A DNA stretch of 64,000 bases from Pirellulimonas nuda (GTDB lineage Bacteria; Planctomycetota; Planctomycetia; Pirellulales; Lacipirellulaceae). Shown here one piece after another: positions 35,635 to 43,764 of the stretch. The first letter of the stretch is position 1; each line of letters opens with the position of its first letter. Below the pieces are notes generated by a model. It did no database searches. It saw nothing but the letters and a program-made list of their open reading frames with translations, and was not told where the DNA came from. The stretch spans positions 3,906,001 to 3,970,000 of the forward strand of contig NZ_CP036291.1 in assembly GCF_007750855.1 (NCBI RefSeq), given 5' to 3'. Made by a program: the position numbers and the translations under genes.

Positions 35635-36646
35635 CTGATGTCTCCCGGGCGGCTGCACGGCGCCGTTCGCATTCCAGCACGAATGCGCTGGCGTCCTCAA
35701 AGGCTTGTAGAAGCTGCGGGCCGCCCACCCCGCCGCGGGCGAACTTGACGTCGTCGGCCGCCGACACCAGCGAGGCAAGCCGGCGGCGGGGCGTCTGGCC
35801 CAACTCGGCCCCATGGGCCGCGGCGGCGAGCAGCTCTGCGCTGGTGCGGGCGCGTGTCGGCGTGCCGAACTCCAGCTCGAAGTACTCGCGGACCACCTCG
35901 ATTAGCTCGTCGTAGATCATCTCGGCGCCGGCCCGGTCGTCCGCAGGGAGCTGCCGCAGGTCGTCGATCTGGCCGAGCGCCCACGCCGAGGGCGACGGCC
36001 CGCGCCGACGCTTGGCCAGCAGCACCGCCGTGAGGGCGAGCGTCGCGGCGACGCCGGCGCCCGCCAGGGTCCACACCAACCACCGACCGGAAGGCTCGCT
36101 CGGCGCGGCCAGGTCGACCGCGTCCTTGATGTCGCGGAACTTGGTCGGATCGGCACGATCCTCGAGCACACTGGTGATTTGCACCGCGATCGGTTCGCTG
36201 CGGATCGTCTCAAAGGTGGCGCCCGGCTCGCCCGTCGCCACCTGGGCGTCGAGCGCGGGGACCTGTTGGGGCCCCGTCTCCAGCGTTTCGAGCGTCGCCC
36301 GCAGCACCCACAGGCGGCCCTGCGCGTCACCCTCGGCGGGGAGGTCGCGGAGCAACCGGCGGCCGCGGACCTCGAACGCGCCGAGCCGCTCTGGCAGCCG
36401 GGGCAGTTCGACCAGCGTGCCGCGCGGCGCCCTGACCTCCAGCTCCAGCCGTACCGGCTCGGCGACCTGCGCCGCCTGCTTGTCGACGCTCACACGCAGG
36501 GTAACCGGGCCGCGACGCACCACAGACTGCTGAGGGGCGGCCTCAGCGGCCCCACCCTCGGCGGCCCCAACCTCAGCGGCCCCAGCATACGCCGTCGGCA
36601 GCAGGCACAGCAGCACGGCGGCCGCCATTGGTTGTGCAAACATCAT
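35624..36646 (-). CDS. DUF4381-like membrane protein of the bat operon
   Basis: It is a 340-residue protein with a signal peptide, a BatD-like beta domain at about 40-160 (GPVTLRVSVDKQAAQVAEPV), one membrane helix near 190-210, and a cytoplasmic helical domain. The latter resembles DUF4381 proteins that sit between DUF58 and batA in many operons. Stop and start overlaps on both sides (4 bases with DUF58, 11 with batA) show tight coupling. It probably links the vWA membrane complex to the MoxR/DUF58 pair. This is inference from position. Confidence 0.72.
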   Translation of the reverse strand: MMFAQPMAAAVLLCLLPTAYAGAAEVGAAEGGAAEAAPQQSVVRRGPVTLRVSVDKQAAQVAEPVRLELEVRAPRGTLVELPRLPERLGAFEVRGRRLLRDLPAEGDAQGRLWVLRATLETLETGPQQVPALDAQVATGEPGATFETIRSEPIAVQITSVLEDRADPTKFRDIKDAVDLAAPSEPSGRWLVWTLAGAGVAATLALTAVLLAKRRRGPSPSAWALGQIDDLRQLPADDRAGAEMIYDELIEVVREYFELEFGTPTRARTSAELLAAAAHGAELGQTPRRRLASLVSAADDVKFARGGVGGPQLLQAFEDASAFVLECERRRAAARETSDVL

Positions 36647-37518
36647 CGTCGGTTCTCCCGGCGGTGGAAGAAACGCCGCAGCGGCTCGACGAAGTCTTCT
36701 CCCGTGTAGACGTGGATCGGGTCGAGGCTCAGCCGGCGAAACAACGCGTCCCGCTGCTCCATACAGCGGCGGGCCTGCTGCTCGTACGCCCGGCGGTTGG
36801 CGCGGCTGAAGGTGTCGAGCGTCACCGTCTGGCCGGTCTCTGCGTCGCGCAGCCGCACCAGGCCGACGTTGGGCATCGTCAGCTCGCGCCGGTCGGCCAC
36901 CACCACGGGGATGATGTCGTGCTTGCCGCGGGCCGCCTTGAGCGCCCGCTCGTAGCCGGCGTCCTGAAAATCGCTGATCACGAACACCACCGTGCGCCGC
37001 GACATCGTGCGGTTGAGGTGGTCCAACGCCTTGGAAAGGCTGGTGCCGGCGCCCACGGGGTCGCAGTACAGCAGCTCGCGGATCAGCCGCAGCACGTGGC
37101 GGGCGCCCTTGCGCGGGGGGACGAACTTCTCAACCCCGTCGGTGAACAGCGTCAGCCCCACGCGGTCGTTGCCCTTGATCGCAGAGAACGCCAGCGTGGC
37201 GCTGAGCTCGGCCACCTGCTCACGCTTGGTCTGCCAGTGCGAGCCGATCCCCTGCGAGGCGCTCTGGTCCACCAGCAGCATCACCGCCATCTCGCGCTCT
37301 TCTCGGAAGAGCTTCACGAACGGGTGACCGGTGCGGGCGGTGACGTTCCAATCGATGGTCCGCACGTCGTCGCCAAACTGGTACGGACGCACCTCCTCGA
37401 ACTCAACGCCGCTGCCGCGGAACGCCGAGTCCCACTGCCCGGCCAGGAGCTCGTCGACGATGTGCGTCGTATGGATCTGGATCCGGCGGATCTTCTTGAT
37501 GATTTCGCGTGGCAGCAT
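36643..37518 (-). CDS. DUF58 domain protein
   Basis: It has 291 residues and no signal peptide. The DUF58 hallmark FEEVRPYQFGDDVRTIDWNV begins near residue 39. A degenerate vWA-like fold follows (MLLVDQSASQGIG and VVFVISDFQDAGYE). DUF58 proteins are always found beside MoxR ATPases and are thought to be their substrates or partners. I chose the ATG at 37518, the family's usual start (MLPREIIKKIRRIQI). It lies 69 bases downstream of moxR. Confidence 0.88.
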   Translation of the reverse strand: MLPREIIKKIRRIQIHTTHIVDELLAGQWDSAFRGSGVEFEEVRPYQFGDDVRTIDWNVTARTGHPFVKLFREEREMAVMLLVDQSASQGIGSHWQTKREQVAELSATLAFSAIKGNDRVGLTLFTDGVEKFVPPRKGARHVLRLIRELLYCDPVGAGTSLSKALDHLNRTMSRRTVVFVISDFQDAGYERALKAARGKHDIIPVVVADRRELTMPNVGLVRLRDAETGQTVTLDTFSRANRRAYEQQARRCMEQRDALFRRLSLDPIHVYTGEDFVEPLRRFFHRRENRR

Positions 37519-37587
37519 TCGTTGCAGGATGGGAAGGCAGGATCGGACGGCGGACCGGCGCACGCGCCACGTCGCTACGGCACGCCC

Positions 37588-38598
37588 CTACGGCACGGGG
37601 ATCGCGTCTAAAATGGCGCGGACGAGGTCGTCCGACGTCTTCTCTTCTGCCTCGGCCTCGTAGGTCAGCACCACCCGGTGCCGCAGCACGTCGAGCGCGA
37701 TCTCCTTAACATCGGACGGCAGCACGTGCCCCCGGCCGTGGAGGAAGGCGTTCGCTTTGGCGGCCAGGGTCAGGCTGATGGTCGCCCGCGGCGAGGCGCC
37801 GTACTGGATGAACTCGTCGAGCGCCAGCCCGTACGACCTGGGCTCGCGGGTAGCGATCACCAGGTCGACGATGTACTCCTGCACCCGGCGATCGACGTAG
37901 ATGGCGTCCACCAACGCCCGGGCGGCCATGATCTCCGCCGGGCTGGTGACCGCCTTGGTGGCGATCTTCGGGCGGGTCGACGACATCCTTTCGAGGATCT
38001 CGAGCTCCTGGTCGCGGTTGGGGTAGCCCACCACCACCTTCAGCATGAAGCGGTCCATCTGCGCCTCGGGCAGCGGGTAGGTCCCCTCTTGCTCAACCGG
38101 GTTCTGCGTCGCCATCACCAAGAAGGGCTCGTCGAGCGGGTAGGTGTGGCTGCCGATGGTTACCTGCCGCTCCTGCATCGCCTCCAGCAGTGCGCTCTGC
38201 ACCTTGGCCGGCGCGCGGTTGATCTCGTCCGCCAGGATGATGTTGGAGAAGATCGGCCCCTTCTGCACCACAAACTTTTGGTCCTGCGGGCGGTAGATGA
38301 GCGTCCCGATCAGGTCGGCCGGCAGCAGGTCGGGGGTGAACTGCAGCCTTTGAAAGCCGGTCTGCACCCCCTTGGCCAGGCAGGCCACCGCCGTCGTCTT
38401 GGCCAGGCCGGGCACGCCCTCGATCAGCAGGTGGCCGTTGGCGAGCAGCCCGACCAGCATGCGGTGGATGAGCACTTCTTGCCCAACGATCGTGTTGCCG
38501 ACCTCTGCGATAAGTCGGCGGAACGGCTCGCTGTGCGCCTCGATCTGCTGCGAGAGCGCTTCGATTTTTTCATGCGTGACGGTAGTCGCGGAGGTCAT
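37588..38598 (-). CDS. moxR: MoxR-family AAA+ ATPase
   Basis: It is a 336-residue MoxR-type ATPase, a chaperone-like AAA+ protein that activates vWA proteins. Walker A is GVPGLAKT (residues 61-68), and Walker B is ILADEINRAP near 117-127. Sensor 1 is in ATQNPVEQEGTYPLPEAQMD, a MoxR signature. The C-terminal lid has SPRATISLTLAAKA. It is the first gene of the seven-gene operon that ends at 29436 on the minus strand. AGGA lies about 10 bases before the ATG. Confidence 0.95.
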   Translation of the reverse strand: MTSATTVTHEKIEALSQQIEAHSEPFRRLIAEVGNTIVGQEVLIHRMLVGLLANGHLLIEGVPGLAKTTAVACLAKGVQTGFQRLQFTPDLLPADLIGTLIYRPQDQKFVVQKGPIFSNIILADEINRAPAKVQSALLEAMQERQVTIGSHTYPLDEPFLVMATQNPVEQEGTYPLPEAQMDRFMLKVVVGYPNRDQELEILERMSSTRPKIATKAVTSPAEIMAARALVDAIYVDRRVQEYIVDLVIATREPRSYGLALDEFIQYGASPRATISLTLAAKANAFLHGRGHVLPSDVKEIALDVLRHRVVLTYEAEAEEKTSDDLVRAILDAIPVP

Positions 38599-39024
38599 CT
38601 TCGATGTGTCCTGGGGCGTTCTAATGCAGACGCCGGGTACGGCGGCGCTTGGGGAGACGGCGGTGCGAGCGCGCGGAACCGCGGTCGCAGTGGAGACCCC
38701 GGGTCGGGGGTACAGCCCCGCCCGGGCGCCTCGGTTTTCCTGCCGTCGCGAGGCTCAGAACCGACTGACGCCTCGTTCAATCTGACTACGCAGGCTTTGC
38801 CGAGAAGGTTCTGAGGGCCGCGCCCGCGGCCGTTGCCAAGGCCCTCGGGCGCCGGAAACCGGGGCTTTTGGCCCGGCAATTTTCCGTCGGCGAGGATGAA
38901 GACGGTGTCCGGCGTCTAGCGGCCCGCGGCGGCTACGCCCCCTTGCTGCCCGATCGCCGTCTCTGCGGTCAGCGCCGCTGCGAGCGCGACGCCCCAGCGC
39001 GCAGGACGGGCCGATCGATGACGC
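38599..39024. other. GC-rich gene-free interval
   Basis: These 426 bases lie upstream of moxR and downstream of the YHYH gene, both on the minus strand. The stretch probably contains the moxR operon promoter and the 3' end of the YHYH transcript. I see no convincing gene, promoter or hairpin in it. Confidence 0.4.
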
Positions 39025-40572
39025 CTACCGCTCGTAGGTGAACTCTAGCGTTCCTTCCGCGAGCGTGGCGCCTCGGATGGCCGCCAACAGGCCGGCCCGG
39101 TCGGCCGTGTCGGCCGGCAGGTCCACCTCTTGCGACAAAGCGAAGACCGTCAGGCAGTACGTCTTGACGCCGGGGCCCTTGGAGCACATCGGGTCGTACG
39201 CGTGGCGACGCTTGTCGTTGAGCCCCCACACGCCAACCTTCGAGGACCCCCGCGCAAGCTCGGTCGTCTCGGCCGGGATGTTAAACACCACCCAGTACGA
39301 CTTCTCCTGGTCGGGGGCCGTATGCCAGAGGCTCAGCGCGAACGCCTTGGTCCCCTGCGGAGCACGCCCCCACCGAACGGCGGGGGGGACCCCGGCGCCG
39401 TCGCAGGTGCAGTCGATCTTAATACGGCCGTCGGCATCTACGTCGGAGCTGCTGACCTGAAGCTCCGAGAGCGCACCGGGCCGCTGCTGCTGCGCCCCTT
39501 GGGCCGGCGGGCCCGGCGCCCTTCCCACGGGGCGCGGCCGGCGTGGGGGGGCCGGCGGTTCGGGGCGACGCCCGCCCCCACCGGCGCCGGGCCCGTGGGG
39601 CGTGTACGTCTGCTTGGTCTTGCGACCGTTTGTGTCGACAAACTCGAACGCAGCCGATCCATCTGCGGCGAGCGTGTAGCCCACCGTGCCTTGGCGGCCA
39701 TCCAACTGGTAGGTCAGGAGGAAGCCCCCCTGCTCGCTCTCGACGAACTGGGTGATCTTCGCGCCCCGCAGGGGCTCGAGCGCGGGCCGCAACGGGTTGG
39801 CCCGGGGCTGGGGGTCGACCTGGCCGTCGCGCTCGGTCACCTCCCCATGGAAGCCGCCGTTCAGGTAGGGGTACGCCCGTGTGGCGTGATAGTGGTAGCC
39901 GAGCCGCGGGTCGTCGTGGCCGTTGAACCGGTCGAGCCCCTCGACCGGCGAGCCATCCGGCTCCGTGTAGCCGTAGATCGGGTAGCCATCTAGCGCAACG
40001 GCGATCGGCGTCCCCTCGCCGACGGCGTTCTGCAGGTGCACGGGCGCCAGGTGGTAGTGGTAGTCGTCCGCGCGTCCGCAGTGCCCGCCGAACTCGTCGA
40101 GCTCACCGAACAAGTAGGCGTCCTCGCCCCGGTTGTTCAGCGGATTGAAGATCGGGACGCCGTTGGCCGCCAGCGCGATGGCCCCCCGCAAGAACTCTCC
40201 CTTGGTGGTCTTTGGGCTCTGTGCGGGCACGGGGTTCAGCGGGATCCGCCAGGCGTTCTCGCCCACGTACGTCTGTGGCAGCGGCACCTGCTGCTGCCAC
40301 GCGGTGATGCCCACCATCATGCGGTGGTCCGGGATGCCGGAGGACTCCACAAAGAGGAAGTCGTGGTCCGAGCGGACCCGCACCTTGCCCGAGAAGGGCT
40401 CGAACATCTTGGCCAACCCGGGCTGCTGCTGCGCGGGCTGCTGCTGCGGCTGGGCGTTTAGCTGCATGATCTGCTGTGTCCTTTCGGGCGACGGCGGGTG
40501 TGGGTGTCCTTCGTGGGCTTGGGCACGGCACGCCCCCAACGCAAGCAGGCAGACGAATGAAACGATTCTCAT
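39025..40572 (-). CDS. YHYH domain - PEBP-like fusion protein
   Basis: This is a 515-residue exported protein with two recognised parts. Residues about 60-280 are a YHYH domain with DDYHYHLAP (171-174) and a second LGYHYHA (226-229). AVALDGYPIYGYT and the Gly-Gly-His-Cys segment are typical. A Pro/Arg-rich linker runs about 340-370. The C-terminus (about 375-512) resembles the YbhB/YbcL branch of the PEBP (Raf-kinase-inhibitor-like) family: DCTCDGAGVPPAVRWG, then FALSLWHTAPD and NKRRHAYDPMCSKGPG. YHYH domains may bind metal through their paired histidines; no reaction is established. A Gln-rich stretch follows the signal peptide. The small secreted gene upstream at 40623-41360 shares the strand. 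Confidence 0.85.
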   Translation of the reverse strand: MRIVSFVCLLALGACRAQAHEGHPHPPSPERTQQIMQLNAQPQQQPAQQQPGLAKMFEPFSGKVRVRSDHDFLFVESSGIPDHRMMVGITAWQQQVPLPQTYVGENAWRIPLNPVPAQSPKTTKGEFLRGAIALAANGVPIFNPLNNRGEDAYLFGELDEFGGHCGRADDYHYHLAPVHLQNAVGEGTPIAVALDGYPIYGYTEPDGSPVEGLDRFNGHDDPRLGYHYHATRAYPYLNGGFHGEVTERDGQVDPQPRANPLRPALEPLRGAKITQFVESEQGGFLLTYQLDGRQGTVGYTLAADGSAAFEFVDTNGRKTKQTYTPHGPGAGGGGRRPEPPAPPRRPRPVGRAPGPPAQGAQQQRPGALSELQVSSSDVDADGRIKIDCTCDGAGVPPAVRWGRAPQGTKAFALSLWHTAPDQEKSYWVVFNIPAETTELARGSSKVGVWGLNDKRRHAYDPMCSKGPGVKTYCLTVFALSQEVDLPADTADRAGLLAAIRGATLAEGTLEFTYER

Positions 40573-40622
40573 GGTCGAGCTCGGTTACCAAGGTGGGGTG
40601 TTCTGGTCGAAACGTCCGCGGG

Positions 40623-41360
40623 CTAGCGAGGCGGCGGGCGCCGCCCGTCGCCCCCACGGCGGGGCGGGTTCTGGGGAACGACGTCGTTCAGCCCACGAAA
40701 GTCGGCGCGTGCTTTCCCGTCCGGCGGCGACGCGACGACCGTCCGCAGCAACACCAGATTGTCGAGCGCCAAGTCGTCCGACCAAATGAACGCGGCGCCC
40801 TGGAAGTCGTGCTCGAAATACGGGGCTTTGGGGTCGACCTGCGCCTCGGTAAACTCTCGCGCGTTGGGCCACTGGCTGTCGTCAAAGCCGACCGCGTACC
40901 AGTCCTTCGGAACAGCAATGCTCTCGACCCTGGGGTTCTTCGTGTCGGCGCCGACCGGCCCCCACGAGAACTTCTTCGCCTTCCAGGCCGCGTTAGAGAC
41001 GGTTCCGTCGCCGAACTTGAGGATGAACCCGGCGTCTCCGATGCTGGTGTTGGCGTACTCCATGCCGGTCTCGGGGTCGGCGTTGTCCCGCGCCATGACC
41101 GCGATCGTCATGGGGTAGGCGGGCAGGATATCGACCGACACCACGTTGTGGGGGATGAACCGGATCGAGTCGACCGCCACCAGCTCGCCGTTGATGTAGA
41201 GCTTGAACCAGTTGTCGGCGTACACGTTCGCCCGCACGGTGTCGTCCATCGACGGCTTGCGGACCCCCGCCGGAGAAGCCTGCTGCTCTTGGGCGACCCC
41301 CAGCGCCAAACCAACAACCGCCGTCAGCCCCAAGCCGATCCCAAGCAAAGCGACCTTCAT
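40623..41360 (-). CDS. Secreted beta-sandwich protein of unknown function
   Basis: It is a 245-residue exported protein. After a signal peptide (residues 1-23) comes a single predicted beta domain. ADNWFKLYINGELVAVDS near residue 48 and the late FIWSDDLALDNLVLLR resemble galactose-binding-like or glycoside-hydrolase jelly-roll modules. No catalytic motif is evident. The C-terminus ends in a Pro/Arg-rich tail. It stands 50 bases upstream of the YHYH-PEBP gene on the same strand, so the two are likely co-transcribed and may form an exported pair. Confidence 0.68.
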   Translation of the reverse strand: MKVALLGIGLGLTAVVGLALGVAQEQQASPAGVRKPSMDDTVRANVYADNWFKLYINGELVAVDSIRFIPHNVVSVDILPAYPMTIAVMARDNADPETGMEYANTSIGDAGFILKFGDGTVSNAAWKAKKFSWGPVGADTKNPRVESIAVPKDWYAVGFDDSQWPNAREFTEAQVDPKAPYFEHDFQGAAFIWSDDLALDNLVLLRTVVASPPDGKARADFRGLNDVVPQNPPRRGGDGRRPPPR

Positions 41361-41494
41361 AACCCCTCTCCGTTTGCAGCCGGCCGTGGCGACCCCGATG
41401 CCGAGGAAGACCGCGCCAGGTCCTAAGACGAAAGTGTTTCCGGCGCGCCCGCGGCGCCAGATCTACGCCATTTATTGCGCCCCGATTGCCCCAA

Positions 41495-41534
41495 GTGGAC
41501 AAGATTTCCTGCGATTGCGGCTTTTCTTGTCCAC
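41495..41534. promoter_or_regulatory. Perfect 10-bp inverted repeat, putative operator at sigma-factor promoter
   Basis: GTGGACAAGA (41495-41504) and TCTTGTCCAC (41525-41534) are exact inverted repeats separated by 20 bases. The right arm contains TTGTCC (41527-41532), which is followed after 17 bases by CACAAT (41550-41555). Together these look like -35 and -10 boxes for the ECF sigma gene starting at 41581. A 20-base spacing puts the two arms about three helical turns apart, centre to centre, as for a dimeric regulator. The same TTGTCC/GGACAA words recur past the end of this operon. Confidence 0.45.
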
Positions 41535-41580
41535 CCAGGCTTATCCCGCCACAATAAGAGGCAAGGAGCAGATACCCGCA

Positions 41581-42153
41581 GTGCTGGATGAAGCCATAGA
41601 GCCCACCGACCCCCCCGTGCCGCCCGCTGCGCTGTTCGAGATCTTGGTGCGCGAGAACGCGGGCTCGCTGATGGCGTTCTTGCGCGCCGCGGTGGACGAT
41701 CGCGCGGCCGCGGAAGACCTGTTCCAAGAGACCATGCTGGTCGCTTGGCAGAAAATCGGCGTCTACGACCGCAACATGCCGTTCGGCGCCTGGCTGCGGG
41801 GGATCGCTAGGAACTTGGTGCTGGCCCACTACCGCTCGGCCGTGCGCCGGGTGACGTTCTCCAACGACCAACTCGAGCACCTCGAGCTGCGGCTCTCCCA
41901 GATCGATCGGCAGCCGGGCGACTGCTTCGACGAAAGGATCGCCGCGCTCACCCTCTGCGTTGAGCGCCTGGGCCCGCTGTACCGAGAACCTGTCGAACTG
42001 CACTACCGGCAGCGTCGCTCGGCGGAGTGGATCGCCGAGCGCCTCGCGACAACCAAGACCGCCATCCAGAAGAGGCTTCAGAGGGCCCGCCTGCACCTGG
42101 CCGATTGCCTCGGGCGCAAGGGGGTCCTGCCCCAGCCGGGTCAAGCAACATGA
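41581..42153 (+). CDS. ECF-type RNA polymerase sigma factor
   Basis: This is a 190-residue sigma-70 family factor of the planctomycete ECF type. The sigma-2 region is at about 30-85 (AEDLFQETMLVAWQKIGVYD, then WLRGIARNLVLAHYR). The sigma-4 helix-turn-helix is at about 130-180 (LHYRQRRSAEWIAERL, then KTAIQKRLQRARLHL). No in-frame ATG exists before region 2, so I use GTG at 41581, with AAGGAG 12 bases upstream. Its stop overlaps the start of the membrane gene that follows (ATGA), a layout typical for a sigma/anti-sigma pair. Target promoters unknown. Confidence 0.88.
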   Translation: MLDEAIEPTDPPVPPAALFEILVRENAGSLMAFLRAAVDDRAAAEDLFQETMLVAWQKIGVYDRNMPFGAWLRGIARNLVLAHYRSAVRRVTFSNDQLEHLELRLSQIDRQPGDCFDERIAALTLCVERLGPLYREPVELHYRQRRSAEWIAERLATTKTAIQKRLQRARLHLADCLGRKGVLPQPGQAT

Positions 42154-43127
42154 GTCCCGACAACAACGACGCGCAGCCGAGCGACCCCGAGCGTCAAGCA
42201 GACGAGCGGCTGGTCCACGCCCTGCTGCTCCACGTGTACGACGAGCGGTCCGCCGAGCGCCGCGAGCAGAGCGTGCAGCGCGCCATACGGGCGATCGGTG
42301 GTCCGTCGCAGCCCGCGGGGCCCATCGGCCTAAGCGAAGCAAGCAGGCGCCCGGTGCGATTCCCGCCCGCGGCGCGTGGGCTTACGGCGGCCGCGGCGGT
42401 GGTGCTGGCGGCGTTCGGCTTCTGGACGATCGCCATCGGCCCCTCGTCGGCCGTTGCGTCGATCGATCAGATCATCACGGCGCTAAGCCGCGCCGGCGAC
42501 CGCACGTACCACATCCGCATGCAAGTGCTTCCCGATCGGCGCGGGGGGCCCCCGCCCGGCGCCCGCCGTCCGACGCAGCAACCGGGGCTCGACGACGCCA
42601 CGCTCTACCTGCGGGGCAGAGGCCAATACGTGCTCGCCCGGCGGGACCCCAACGGAGGAATGATCTTCGACGGCTTCGACGGCCGACAGAGTTGGCGCGT
42701 CGGCAAAGGCGTCGTCGCCGAGACGCGTAGGGGGCTAGGGGCGGGGGGCATCCCCCTGCCCCCGCTGATGGCCGGGGCGCCGTTCACCGATCTTCCCGGA
42801 ACCCTGGAGGAGATTCGCACCAACTACACCCTCGAGCGCGAGGGCCTCGAACCGCTCCCGGGCGCCGAGCGTCCGCTGACCTACGTCCGCGCGCGGCGCA
42901 ACTCGCGCTGGATCAAAGGTCCAGAGACGATCGAGATCTGGGCGGACCCCGAGACCGCGATGCCCAGCCGCATCCTGTTCGACGACGCCCAGGTTCCAGA
43001 CGTCCAGGGCCCCTGCCGGATCACGCTCGACCTGGTCAGCGAGCAGCCGCTAGCGTCCGACTGGTTCGGCCCCGCGCCGCACGCCGAGAAAGCAGAGCCG
43101 AGGGAGGCAGCGCCCTCTTCTCGGTGA
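42150..43127 (+). CDS. Putative membrane anti-sigma protein
   Basis: It has 325 residues. The N-terminal 70 or so are charged and cytoplasmic (ERQADERLVHALLLHVYDER). One membrane helix follows at about 72-95. The periplasmic part resembles the LolA/RseB-like convex beta fold: TLYLRGRGQYVLARRD, GFDGRQSWRVG and, near the end, TIEIWADPETAMPSRILF. Overlap with the sigma gene by four bases supports an anti-sigma role in which the external domain senses an envelope signal. No zinc-binding HxxxCxxC anti-sigma motif is visible, so the inhibitory mechanism is not the usual ZAS type. Confidence 0.65.
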   Translation: MSPDNNDAQPSDPERQADERLVHALLLHVYDERSAERREQSVQRAIRAIGGPSQPAGPIGLSEASRRPVRFPPAARGLTAAAAVVLAAFGFWTIAIGPSSAVASIDQIITALSRAGDRTYHIRMQVLPDRRGGPPPGARRPTQQPGLDDATLYLRGRGQYVLARRDPNGGMIFDGFDGRQSWRVGKGVVAETRRGLGAGGIPLPPLMAGAPFTDLPGTLEEIRTNYTLEREGLEPLPGAERPLTYVRARRNSRWIKGPETIEIWADPETAMPSRILFDDAQVPDVQGPCRITLDLVSEQPLASDWFGPAPHAEKAEPREAAPSSR

Positions 43128-43764
43128 GGCGCGTGGCGACGCAGGTTAGCGATGGCCGGTCGCTGGCGTCTAATGTGGGCGCGTCCTTGCGTCGGCAACG
43201 ACACGGTTCACGTTGCTGCGTTGCAGGATCACAAGGGTCTCCCCCGTAAACAGTCCGCCGACGTTGCCGTCTTCGCCCTTCTGATACCTGAGCCCCCCTG
43301 TTTTCGCCTCGCAAATAGCCACCTCTTCTGGGAGAATACAGCCGTGAGCGACCTCTCGGATGGGAGGCCGGGCGGGAACCGCTGCGCGCAGACCAAGGGG
43401 CAGGCGATGACAAATTGGGTGCGCAGGGTTTTGTCCCGGAGGTGTCCGATCGAGGGGAGTTTTGTCCGCGCGAGGCGTGCGATTCGTGGGCCGAGAGCCG
43501 GCTCTGCAGCGGGCGACAGCGAAAGAACGCGAGAAACCCGAGGGTTGGCCGGCCGTGGGGAGGGTTTTGTCCGATTTTTCACGCCCCGCACAGCGGACAA
43601 AAGGACAATACTCGTCGGCCCCGTCGGACCCCCACGCGGGCCGCGCCCTTGGCTGCCGGCCGCTGCGTTGGGGCGGCCGTTGATGGGGCGCGGCGGTGAT
43701 AGTCTAATGAGCGTTTGCGGCCCCGTAGGGGCGTCTGCTTTCCTACCCTCCTCATCAAGATCGG
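43128..43764. other. Gene-free interval with repeats downstream of sigma operon
   Basis: These 637 bases separate the anti-sigma gene and the ThuA gene. The second half contains the TTGTCC/GGACAA cluster described separately. No reading frame here shows protein-like composition. A small GGCCCCGTAGGGGC hairpin lies shortly before the ThuA start. Confidence 0.5.
43429..43608. repeat. Cluster of TTGTCC / GGACAA repeats
   Basis: TTTTGTCC occurs at 43429-43436, 43460-43467 and 43565-43572. GGACAA follows at 43595-43600 and 43603-43608. TTTTGTCCG (43565-43573) and CGGACAAAA (43594-43602) form a 9-bp inverted repeat with a 20-base gap. That is the same gap length as the repeat upstream of the sigma gene, with the half-sites in the opposite order. 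Confidence 0.5.

Noticed and set aside
38595..38879. 94-codon minus-strand frame upstream of moxR
   Set aside because: Pro/Arg/Gly-rich with no recognisable features, and it would overlap the moxR promoter region.
43565..43602. Intrinsic terminator at the TTTTGTCCG/CGGACAAAA inverted repeat
   Set aside because: The stem is only 9 bp with a 20-base loop and no T-tract follows, so a protein-binding site is more plausible.
43415..43699. Two overlapping plus-strand frames in the gene-free interval
   Set aside because: No ribosome site, composition like random high-GC DNA, and they span the TTGTCC repeat cluster.
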